Positions 49,901 to 61,800 of a stretch of 64,000 nucleotides of DNA are shown here, one piece after another. Positions within the stretch are counted from its first letter, which is position 1, and every line of letters starts with the position of its first letter. The translations under genes were made by a program, and so were the position numbers. The DNA is taken from positions 215,457 to 279,456 of the forward strand of contig NW_019091517.1 of the NCBI RefSeq assembly GCF_001949145.1. Reading direction: 5' to 3'. Source of the stretch: Acanthaster planci (Eukaryota > Echinodermata > Asteroidea > Valvatida > Acanthasteridae). The notes beneath the pieces were generated by a model. It searched no databases. It was given only the letters and a program-made list of their open reading frames with translations, and had not been told where the DNA came from.

Positions 49901-52900
49901 CAAGACCACAAGGAAGCGAGAGAATGGAGTCAAGGGGCAGGCATGCCAACTGCATGACTCTCCCCAACCAAGAGATTAGCATAGACTGCATGATTGCACA
50001 ATTGATCAGTCTTGTTCTCCTGTTGCTCAGTGTTGCTCTGATGTGGTACAACAGCCAAATGAAAGCACGGTGAACAAGAACACTCACACGGTTTACACCA
50101 TGGTTTAGTACCCCTAGCACACACATTGTCCTTGATTTGCAGGGAGGGAAAATTCAATTAAAAACAAAAGTTTCCTGCACTTGGTCATTTCACACTCATC
50201 AACACCATGGAGAATGAGGGGTTGTACGTTCAGTACAGTCAATGAATTATTTGTCCATTAAATGATTTGTAGTAAAACCAGGGTAGAATTACATGTATGG
50301 AGCTTTAGGCTGCCTAACAAATTGATACCTGGAAATATTAAGAAAAACGTAGGCCCCTATGGGTCATGTGCCCTGATTTTACAGTGTGCTGCCTTCTGGT
50401 ATGTTGAAAACACAACATGTTCATGTATCTCCCTCTACGTTTCAACGATTTTAGAAAAAAAAACAAATTGTTTGAAAGTACGTGTAAATATTAAGATTAA
50501 TATCTGTTCAAACCTCCCACTCAACGCTACCAAAGAAAATCACTGTTTGGTTAAGCTGCGAAAAATATTCAGTTTTGTAAGAGGGTTAAACCAGGCTTTT
50601 TAAACTTGTGTTAAACTCCACATTTAGTTACATACATGTATGAAGAGAATTACATATTATATGAACATTTACTAAAGTTAGGAGTTTAAGGAAGGTAAAT
50701 TTATCATGCTCCATGCCACTTACATCTGTCTTTAATCTTATTCCCTTCACAGTCTGCATCTACCTGTATCCTGTTCCTTGGCATTTCAAACATCCTTGCT
50801 ATTATTGATAATTCCACAGACATTTTCCTTTGGGTAATAACATTTTCCAGAGAAATATGAGGGGGGAGGGGGGAAACGAGAAAAATCCACAGCAACGGAG
50901 ATATTTTGTGTGCATTTTTTTAAACATCCAGTGCTGCTGGCCAAGAGAGAGCGAGCCAGGGCCCTCAGCTGAGACCTGGCTTCAACTGACCCTGTGCAAA
51001 CACGGCGTAGATTGTCTCCGCAGGTATTCGGTAGCTAATACAAGCAAGCCCCGCTGGCCCTGCTTTCCTCCCGTAAAACCAATATAATACACGCACAACA
51101 ACCGGCCTCTGCTTGCTTAGGACTAGAGGCACAGCTGTGCAGGGGAATATCGGTTTGTAAATGTTTTCATAGTGCTTTTTTTTTTTCTGGTGAGCTTGCA
51201 GTGAGCAAGTGATCTGAGCAATCCAGGGGAAGACGTGGAGGGAGTTTTGTTTGTCGACTGCTGGGGTGAGGGGTGTTGAGGGGGGGCTTGGGGGTGTTGA
51301 TGAACTGTGTGGCAGGGGTGCACTGGGATGGTGTTAGCATGCCAAAAGGGCTTCTGACTGGTCAACAAGGGGGGAAACAAAAGTCAGTCTGCATGCTGTC
51401 TGGAAAATAGAATTCCTATCACAGCCTCGGCTCAAATTCAATGTAATCGAATAGTACCGAAATACCCCTTCCCGTCCCCAAAAATGAATTGTTTCAGGGC
51501 AGAGGTGGAATTTTCATTTCAAAGTACTTTCAAAAAGCAAGCTGAAGTGCCATCATCACTTCTTACACAGTGAAAAAGGGAAAACATTTGACCATCCCAA
51601 ATTTGCCAGTATCTGCTAGGTAAACCCAGCTTAAATGCACACAAGTACGGTGTAAATTTAAACCTGTCTGAGTTTACTGAAGCAGCCAGGGTCTAGTCTC
51701 CCATTCATGGTTTCATGGCAGAGCCTGTTTACACAAAAATCCTGAAGTACTGCAAAGGGAGTGGGCAGGCAAGTAGAAGTATAACACAAGGAATGTTCTG
51801 ATGAGTAACTTGAATTCATTTCCACATGTCCAGGTGGATGGTTAGTACACAACAGCATTATTCTACAGGGACACCAGAATTAAATAAAAAACAGAATTGT
51901 GGTTTGTTGATCCCCCCCACTCCCAAGGTCTGAGAATAAAACAATGAAGAGTAGGGTTATACTTTCAAACTCGGCAAAAAGGGCTTCTAGCCAACTCTGT
52001 AATATTCCAAGTATCGTAATTAATCAATTTTATCCATCTATCAATATCTTATCAATTTGGTATAATGCCAGCTGTGCATGTGCACATCAAGATTCGTCAA
52101 TGTTCAAAGGGGTAAACAATCCCACACGTTTATAAAATCACATGTACGCTGCAGGTACATGCACATGTACCAACAAAATTGAAAACTGCGTGCTAAGAAG
52201 TACTAAATTCTTCACACTTCAGACCACTTGTATTCACACACATGTATCCTTTTTTACACCATTTTATGCTCGGAAATCTTTTGTTTGTGTTTCTGTTTTG
52301 CTTGAGCTCTTTTATTGCCCAAAAGTGTACACTACAAATTTGACCACCTTGCCCTTCCCAAAGCCTTAGGAATTCAAAGGCACTGCTTGCTTATCCTAAT
52401 GTGAAAATCTACAGAATTTGAAGCCCATATGCAAAGCAGTAAATGTCACAAGATCATCAGAAAGCTGTACCTGCAGAATCTAAAAATCCAATTTAGAAAC
52501 CTCAGGGATGTAATCGAAAAGGTATCTTATTGCACGCTCCAGTTAAACTACAATAAATGTCATTGGACTCTTTTCTCCCTCCAAACACTAGCTATCACAT
52601 CGGCCTGATGAAGCCAACAAATTACAGGAAGCGTCAAAAGCAGAGGGTGAATGCCCGACGTCTGTGCGGTGTTCAACGCTCGCCCGTATACTGATACTGG
52701 CGGGTGAGCTGTACAGGAAATATTCCTGCATTAATTTGTATCCTGATTTCTCTCACTCAAGTGTCATTAGATGTGTAAATTATACAGATAGTTCCTGTGC
52801 ACTTTACATTACCAGCTTGTTGGCGGTCATCTGGTGTGAAATTTGCACACTGTCTGGTCACAAGCACACAAGGGGAAAAAGTGTGGTGGACAATATCAAG

Positions 52901-55900
52901 GGCAGACTTGGCATGACTTATGCATGTATTGTACCCAGGGCCCCGGTTATGAAGAAGTCCAAGCGACTTATTAGTTGTTGACCGAAATGGTTACTCAAAA
53001 AATGTTACCATATATGCAGAACTTGTTACAAAAAGGTTACAAAATTGATTACTGTTACAACATTGCCCCCTTTTTAGGGACTCCTGGCTACTGTGTGGGT
53101 AAGGAATTTTTATCAGTGGTACTATGACTATTCAGGGGAACCAAAAAGAAATTTAAGACATTTCTCCAAAGAAATTAGTACTCAGTTTCTTTCATTTGTA
53201 ATACATAAATTAATTAATGCAATCAATACATGTATGTTTCATTAGCAATTACATGTACATCAGATTTTGATTTGGATCTGTGGTTTCGGTACTGACATAT
53301 TTGCAAGATGACCAAGACACGTCAAACTGTAGGCCTATCACATCCTTTGCCAAAGGCTTTGATTTTGGAAATCCGTGGCTTTTAATATGTCAACTGTGGA
53401 ATCTGATAAACCAATTAGTATTCACAAAAATTGCAGCCCTTCTGAGAAAAGATACTGATTTACAATCTCGCAACACCTGACATTTTCTTGGGCAATTTTT
53501 TTTTTTGAGGGGGGGAGGGAGAGTCTGGGTAATTCACCTGGAAACACTCCAGCATGTAAAAGAATATTGAGGTAAAATTAGGCCCGCAGGGACCGGGCAA
53601 TAAATTCACTGATGAAACTGTATCTTCGGCAGCCTCCATTTGCAATTCAAAGCACAACATCTCGAGCGACCGAGGGGAGGAAGATGACTGCACAAGGAGA
53701 CCATTCCTAATCTCAGCTGATGATGCAAGATTTCTTTCTTTTTTTTAGAACAGATCAGCTCAACAGATTTGGTGAGTTTGTCTTAAAATTACCCTGTTGG
53801 GGAGGAAAAAAATAGCATACAAGTTGCATCTATGTATACTGGCCAATGTGATTTGATCTGTTGGGTGTCTTTCATGACAACGTTCTCATCAAGTACAGCA
53901 TGTTGTTTAAAATATAAGCTCTCCTCCTGCAAAAAGGACGTGAAGTGAAGAAACAATCAAAGTCAAAATATCTTCTGCCTTGATCTTTATTGACAACAAT
54001 TCAATCAAACTGGTCTTATTATCAGAGAGATTAATATCATCCTGACTGTCTTCAATTTCCTGCCACTTTCCAACCCACTGCCATCCAGCAACTGGGGGTG
54101 AGACCAGGGGGTTAATTGGCCTAGATCTGGGCCAGTATGCACGTCCTTGTCACCCCCCAGCCTATCCAGGTGTGCCGCGCAGGTAACGCGATCGTCTACT
54201 TCAAGACAAACTCAAGCATCTGGAGCCATTACACCAGGGCCAAAACCTGGCTTTGGATTGCCGTAAAGTGATACCCCCCTCGCCTCTCGGCCAACCCCCG
54301 CTGAAAATTCATGACTGGAGGATGTCAGAGCATTTAGGCCAAACTAAACCCCAAGTGTCCCTGGGACCATTGATCTGAGACCCACTTAGGGGGTTGGTGT
54401 GATGCCCATTTACAAGTCAAAGAATGCACAGCGGTGGTATGTACTGTATGGCCCAGTCCGTCCGTTAGTTCCTTCGGCTCTGGTGAGGCAGCAGCAAGGT
54501 AGGAAAAGAAGGGAAAAAATGCTGGACTTGGGGGGAGGTGGAACGACTGGGGTGAGGTGGGGATAAATGTTATAACAGGTGATTAAGGACCTTTTTCCTT
54601 GGCTTGACAGGTTTACCCGCCCACCTCAGATTGGCACGAGGAGGTCAAACGTCCAGGCTTGACTGGCAATTAATGCAGCAGGTGCCAGGTTCTGGAGTCC
54701 ACTCACAACCATTTCCATCTCACCTCCTCTCGTGGAAATGACAATAATCCAGAACATCACCATTCATAATTATCAGCTGACCCTATCCATGACTACTACA
54801 AAGTCTAACTTCAACGAAACACTTCAAAATTGCTTCCAAAAAATATTTCTATTACGTTTAAGGTTAATTTGACACATGCCACTTGTTTGAGTGTTTTTTA
54901 CAAACCATTGCAAGAATTAATGACAAAACACGGCAACAAAATGTCCCAATAGTCTTCCAAAATTCAAACAGACAATCCAGTGATGTCTTCAAGAAACATA
55001 CAAAAAATTTATGACTGTTTTCCACGTGTACTTTAATACATGTGCCTTCATGGGAATCCACAAAGAACAGACATACTGCTACCATTGTTCACATTAACCT
55101 CATAGCTAAAAATAGTCTGTCTTCTCGCTGACTGATTTAAGGGATTTTACTTCCTAAATCTATTTACGATAACTTCATTTTCTTAGGCCGTGTAAATCTT
55201 AGAAGACTTTCTTGAGAGCCTTAAAATGAGATTCCAATATTCTTCCATCCAACATAGCTACATGTGCTTCAATCATAGAGGAAGAACACAGACCATGGAG
55301 GCTTGTGTCCTTCCTCCATGCTTCAACCAATAGCATCAATAAAATAATTGGCACTGCTTTCAGTTTTAAGTACTTTTCATTTTAAACAGACTAAAGACAG
55401 CTTCAGGGAACTATCCCCCTCCCCCACAAAAAAGAAGTCCTTTTTTTTAATAACAGAAGACAATTTTTTTCCCCTCCCTTCAAAAAGTATTTAAAATACC
55501 CCTAATTGCAAACTCTCACCTATCAGAAGGCTGTAAAAGGTTACATGAAAAAAATTTCCAATTTTTTGGGCCCCTATAAAACAAGTTGGCCCAAAACTGG
55601 ATCCGTCTTTGAAAGAGACATTGTATCAAGCTTATGAACACTGAACTGGATTTCCAAAATTTCTGCGAGTGCATTTCAGGCATACAATCTGCCTTTTTCC
55701 ACTTCATGATTCTACTCATCTTGAGGACTGTAACTGGATATCAATGCATTCTCTAAAGGTTAATCAGTATAAACATTATGAAGTTTATGAACAGACTATT
55801 TCTACAAAGATTCTAGATATACAAGGAATGGCTTTTTTTTTGGCTATGCTAACTAGCAATTTGTCGATCTGCCAAGCTATGGAGTCTCCAAGCATTCTTC

Positions 55901-58900
55901 AGCAGGGATTGCAAGCCAAAACTTGAAGCAAACTACGTAATGCGATACCCGACAAATGGTCTTCCCCGTCAGTCTCCCGGGACCCCCAGCAATTTGGGGC
56001 TGATTTGATTTCAAATGCAGGGGGATCAGCTAAAGATCATGCATCTTTTATTTTAGAGTGTGTGTGTCCCTTCCGGATAGAAACTGAGAGTGTTGGCAGT
56101 CAGGGTTTGGACATGTTAGAGCGCAGCGCCCAGGGGTATGCTGCATCTCATGAGATCGTTGTGTAGTCCCCCATACTCACTCTCTCTCTCTCTCCAGCTG
56201 CACATGTACATGTATTTCACTGTGAGGCTCTCTTATTGGTTCACACTTCAATCAGCAGACTTAGGGCAGGGCAAGGCACAAACATAAACAGTATGGTTGT
56301 GACAATGTGTTTCAGGCCACTGTTGACACTGAGAAAACTGAAAGGCAGTTATGTCTGCAGTGTTAAGCCCACGTCCTGCCACAGCCTCTAAAAGTAACTC
56401 AACATCTGCACAAAAGACAAAGACTGGATTTACCGGTATTTCATCTGCCAGCTAATAATATTTCCAATTCCAAAACTGTCAAATTAGTCACATCACTGCT
56501 CCCCTAATCTGCTCGAATGTAATTTTTCTTTCATTCATTTACAAGCTCAAAAAGTTAGAGAGTCTGATATTTGAATCCTACCTTATCCTTTCACAAAGGC
56601 AAAAATGAGGAGAGAGAGAAAATAAAGCAGACAGCGAATCAGCCAAGCATGGATGAAAGACATTTCTTAGCCTGGAGAAAGATTCTGCTGGGATCCAAAT
56701 GTCAGGCCTACAAACTCTTTTGACATGAAACTTTAAGGTTTAAGTAGTCAGCTCGTAGTTTTCAGCAGTTTTTGTATCTGGCCACTTATGGGAGGAATGT
56801 TCCTGAAAATCCTCAAAAATCCAACACTTGCAGTAAAAACAATGATTCACCAAACTGCAGTAAGACCAGTTAACCAATATCTGGTACATTTTTGCTAAAC
56901 TAGAGTTGACCCTGTTTAATGCACTTCACATACTGGGGGTTGGTGGGTGAGCAGGGGGAAAAATAGGGGAAGTCCTCTTGGTCCGCTCTATGCCCTCAAG
57001 GAGAATCTACTTCTGACCCCTTTCTCTGACCACCACATCCTCTTTGTATTGTGAATATGTGGTATGTGTTGATCCCCTTAAGCAGCAGCGTTCAATCTTA
57101 GTTCCTTCAGGGTATGATTCAGCTTCAGATTTTTTCCCTGCGTGGGCCGGCTGCACAGAGTTGCTGCCAGGGCTGGCAGAGATGAACTCAATTTGACTTC
57201 TCTTTGGCATCAACAACGTGCAGCGCTTCGGTGAAAATGTACTTTAAATTGCTGTTTCCTCACCACCTGTACAGAAAATTACAACTGCTTGCAGGCAAAT
57301 TTATACAAAGTTGCGTAGGCCTTACCATTGTTTTGATATGCCTGTGCACGAAGTGTGCCACGAGGCAAAGAGAATTGCCACCTCCTCAAAAAATCTCTGA
57401 GCTTGTGACCTTATGACCTTTTGGTGAGCAGTGATACAGGCACGCTGGAGCAGAAAGTTTCGGGCGGCAGGTTTGAGTGCCTTCATGGCCAACTATTCCT
57501 TTGCATTGTTAAAAACACTTGAAATTTTTTTCATCACGTAGAAATGACAGTGTTGACTGATAGTCAGAGCAGCAAACGCCTCTGCACTGCCCCAGCCAGG
57601 GCAGACAATGGTTACAAAAGATGCGACTGAATTCACAACAACCATCGTGGTCGCATAACAGCAAATCATTCAGGTCGTCGCGCTATTTATCCCCAGTTGT
57701 TTCCTTACACTGCAGGTTCACAAAAATTGAAGAACGGGGACAAATGCCCCCTCTCCTCTCCAATAAAAAGGCAGCAGGCCCAAGATGGTGCTTCCTTGCA
57801 TATCCTGCATCCTGTCCACCTTAAATGGGCAGTTGGGCATTACGAGAAAATTTCCCTTCTTCCAGTGAGTCAGTTGTTGCCTCGGGCGAGATTACAGCAA
57901 CCTACATGTAATTTGTATTTACAGCTATACCCCAGCTTCTTTTCTTCGCGCATGCTGGATTAGGCTGTGCAACAGTTCCTAAAGCTGTTAAAACATTGCC
58001 AGCCCAAGCGGAAAGACTCCAGTCAATTTTTCTTTCTGTTTTCCATATCAAAGCACATTTTTTTATCTCTGCTCCTAAATACTTAGTATTTCTGTAACTA
58101 AGAGAAAAACGTAAGCTGCTATATGAAACAGAACTTGAACAATGTACTCAAGTGGGTATCTGCAATACAACATAAAATATGGCAATCAAAGAAAACCTGC
58201 AATGGGCAAAAAACTTCATGCACAATGCTACCAGTACGTGTATATGATGCTATTTCATGTGGACCAGAAAAGCATGCCAAAACGATCAGATTTTCAAGCA
58301 AAGCACAAAAATGATGTCTATTCAACCTATGGAGGAAGGGAATACAGCAAATATGGAGAAGCCATAATTCCTGAATGCACTGTGACATACATGTACCGGT
58401 ATGCTTGGTAACTGCAGGCTGAACAATGCACATGTGCGTGTCAGTTTGCAGTTTTGTAAGCAGTGAAGTAACCTTGAACTCCAATGACACAAGAGTTCAG
58501 GCGGGACCAAACCAGAGCAAGGCTTTCTCAATCAGAGTCAATCCCGATCGAAAAGAGAAAAGGGGGAAAAATAAATAATTCACTCATGCAGCAGACAAAA
58601 TTCCAGCCAGGAAAGCTTGGCTGTGACTCGGAAGCCCTCTGAAATCCCCAAGGTCAATCGAAATAATAAGTCCAAAGTCACCAAAGTCGGCATGTACATG
58701 TACACCGGGTTCAAGACAAGTGCCTGGGAAGGGGGGCCAAAGGGCAAAATTGCCCCGGGTGATTTATTAGGGATTCCAGTGCATGATTTATGCTTTGTTT
58801 CTTGACAATTTCCAAATTGACTTTTACTAGTCTGATGGGATTTAGCTGGGTGTAGCAAGAGCACAGAAACTACATGTACACCAATCATTAAGTTATGATC

Positions 58901-59596
58901 AAAAACATAAATTTGGGCACAATCTCTTGTCCACAGAACTGGAAAATTCTAGCAGTTACATCCACTTCCACATACATGTATACATGTAGGTTAACTCGCT
59001 GGTAATTTCAAGGTAATTGAGGAATCTTTGTGAATTCAAGAAAAAAACACATTACAAAAAACCACCATCATTAAGTTCATGATCAGAAAATACATTCTGT
59101 ATCTGAACAGGTAATCTCATTGGACCTTTCCCCTGAAATATGCAAATAAGGCAGGTGCATGCATATTACTACCACTGGTTGGCAAAGTTGCTTATAATAC
59201 AAATCTCCATGTGCGCATTACTATTGCTGTTTCTGTACTAGTATAGTTTAACATGAGTGCCAAACTTTAAGACAAAGGATTGTTACTTTCCAACCTCAGG
59301 ACATTGAAAACTTCACTTAGTTTTGAGAAAGTCTTGCTCAAGTATCGGGTAAAGGCTGTAATATGGTTTTGATTGACCTTCAACACTCCAGGTTATGGTT
59401 ACTATAAGCTTGCCTATGCTACCAACAGTGTTGACGGCAGCACTTGCCAAGCAGTGGTAGTAGTGCACATGCGCCCATCCAATTTGCATATTTCATGCAA
59501 AGGTCCATTCCAGCACTATTATCATCTCCATACAGATGACATGCAAATTAGGAAACCAGTGCAAAGACTGGGGAGATTATGGCTTTGATTGTTTCA
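46991..59596. other. Intronic sequence, right part
   Basis: No supported exon. Noted: a C-run/A-run junction at 47366-47388, a GC-richer block at about 50930-51120, the candidate regulatory block 54121-54720, a CT run at 56179-56193, and several TACATG words. The open frames at 47549-47938 (minus) and 57007-57216 (minus) lack convincing splice sites or domains. Confidence 0.5.
54121..54720. promoter_or_regulatory. GC-richer intronic block with three CAGGTG E-boxes
   Basis: Composition is more GC- and CpG-rich than its AT-rich flanks. CAGGTG occurs at 54167-54172, 54576-54581 and 54679-54684. CAGGTG is recognised by bHLH and Snail/Zeb-type zinc-finger factors. Position, about 7 kb into the putative giant intron of a transcription factor gene, suits an enhancer. 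No functional evidence is available. Confidence 0.2.
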
Positions 59597-59711
59597 CGCA
59601 GATCTGGATCTCGATCAGTGATCCAACTCTGTTTCGTGCCATCGAGTCGGCAGGATGTGGTATCGGTGAAGTGAACCAACTATGGATCACTGCTCGCGAT
59701 CCAGATCGGCG
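59597..59711. repeat. 115-bp imperfect foldback with 29-bp arms
   Basis: The left arm 59597-59625 (starting CGCAGATCTGGATCTCGATC) matches the reverse complement of 59683-59711 at 26 of 29 positions, around a 57-bp spacer. GATC-rich words dominate both arms. It is possibly a decayed foldback transposon; a hairpin RNA is also conceivable. No target duplication was found. Confidence 0.6.
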
Positions 59712-61800
59712 CAGAACTGACAGGCCCCAAGACTAGCACATGTACTTTTCACCATGACTTCCTTGAAGCATGGAGATACAGAGAACAGAAAAAAAACTGT
59801 ATCCTAAAGACAGATGTGAAATACAGTGCCAAGTAGTTGTAGTTTGTACCAAGAAATTTTAGAAGGGTTTAGCCAGTTTCCCCACGTTTCAATGCAAAAT
59901 GCCTGGCTGATTAAATAAGAAAGTTAATACTTGGAGAAAAAACTGTACATATACATGTATTATTGCAACCAATGTCACCACAATCTTCAAACAATGGAAT
60001 TCTAACACCTGGCCACAAAAACAGTCACATTCAACCTGACTTTCAGAGAGAAATTACAAATGAACAGATGATACATGCATGCATGTATGATGTCCTTGAT
60101 GTTAAAAGCTAAGTACATACATGTATTACACTAAAAATGGATACAAGAGCCACTTCATCCCCCACATTTTATAATAAAGTTGTAATGTTTAATATTTATT
60201 TTAGTGTGTGGTTGATAACTGAACTCTCAGTCTCACATTGTAAACAGTAATTACTCTAAACTTGATTTACTGGTAGTGTTTAATTACAGTGTTTCAACAA
60301 AGTATAAAAACTGAATTCAAACTTGTTATATGTATTAGATACATTTTATTACATTTGCCTCTACAATGTACATCATTTTTCGTTTTCAAAGCTTGCAGAC
60401 CTAAAAATATCATGTAAAAATGAAATCAACTTTAAGGCTATCTGTTAAAGTTGTATAATACTTCAACTTTTCCATTTCCCTATAAAATACCCAGAATAGT
60501 AAGACTCAGTGCCCACAATAACCACTAAGTCAAACACAGTGTGTGCATTATGTTGTGTGTGCGTGAGGTACCGCTACACTGCCACTTGCTGTTCATACTA
60601 CTCTGCATTCGTTCTTGCTTGTTATGGGGAAGAATACTCAGCTTGGGTTAATATTTTACAAAAGGACAGGAGGCACATGTACATGTATGTACAAGGAATA
60701 CATTGCATTTCAGTATTCACTACACATATATCAGCTTGTAACTTGCTGGTTATCAAACTCATTTTGGGTGCTTGTTCAAAATATCCAAACAGTCCAAAAG
60801 CTTGACAACATTTTACAAGCAAAACCTACTTCACGACAACAACATATTGCTAAAACCTTGTTCTCAGATTTTTTTTAAAAAGTAATTTCATGCCTGCACT
60901 ACTTACAAGTACATGTACATTATTAGGCAACTTTCAGTCTAAATCGTTTTCTGGCTTGATGTAAATTTAACTCCAAAAAGATCACAATGTCCAGTAGTCC
61001 AGTACAATCAACATTCACTGGCCAGTGCCAAGACTTTCAATGCTAGCAACACTGGGCCAAGTTGATGGAACTTCCGAACCTCCCCTAAGCCATATTGACA
61101 ACACTTCTATTTTTTCTGTAATATAAGAGCCCTTATAATACAAGTCTGGCTCACAACTACAGAACACCTGTCGTACTTGGAAGTTGAAAACTCACTTTCA
61201 ACTCCTCCTGGATACAGTCAATGCAAATTTTGCCATTTCATCTTGTCCATCAGACAGCAAATACATGGGTGTTATGATTACCCAGGTGAGCAGTATCCAC
61301 ATTTTGAGAGCTTATTTTGCAATTTTAAGCATGTACATGTACCAGTTAAGTGCATTACTGTCATGTTGTTCAAAGCTCCTGAGATTGGGACTGACATGTA
61401 CGTTGTGTAACTCTTCTAAAGTTAAATGTGAAATAAAGCAATACATGTGTACGAACATGTACTGCATGTAGAGACTGCAAATTTGAGTCCTTCTCCAGAA
61501 ATGAATAACCAGTTCTCATCAGACTGTGAAAAACATTTCAGAATAGAAGAAAAAGTGGTGTGCATCATGGTTGAGAGATTGGTGCATAATTCCACAGAAA
61601 CCACCACAGGACATTGTCATACATTACATGCAGTTGTAAATGTATCAAAAGTCAGATGGAGGATTTTTTTCAGTGACTTTTGGCATTTCCATAGCGATAT
61701 ACAAAGTTTGTGGTTTGCTTCCTTGATTTGGGCTGTCTACACCACATCGGATGTCATGATGCAAACCAGTCCCAGGGAAAGACAGTGGAACTGTCCTTAC
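59712..61800. other. Intronic sequence next to the long exon
   Basis: The stretch begins, on the minus strand, with the GTAAGG donor at 61800. AT-rich around 60160-60480; TACATG runs near 60676-60691 and 60910-60920. No further exon is recognised. Confidence 0.5.

Larger units (their letters stand above)
16087..61800 (-). other. Putative 45.7-kb intron of the bHLH gene
   Basis: The interval runs from the GTAAGG donor at 61800 to the CAG acceptor at 16087 on the minus strand. Both flanking exons are phase 1, so direct splicing gives ...NTRKNAK-G-QQQADANP.... I found no other minus-strand open frame inside with convincing acceptor, donor and protein-like content, though short exons could be missed. 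The length and the transposon relics suit a large regulatory intron. An alternative is that the two exons belong to different genes. Confidence 0.5.

Noticed and set aside
52606-52640. CCTGATGAAGCC as another hammerhead-type core
   Set aside because: No closing stem followed by GAAA at the needed distance.
57007-57216. Minus-strand frame starting MPKRSQIEFISASPGSNS, considered as an intermediate exon of the bHLH gene
   Set aside because: The upstream sequence lacks a polypyrimidine tract, and no GT donor fits before the stop. The flanking exons already join in phase without it.
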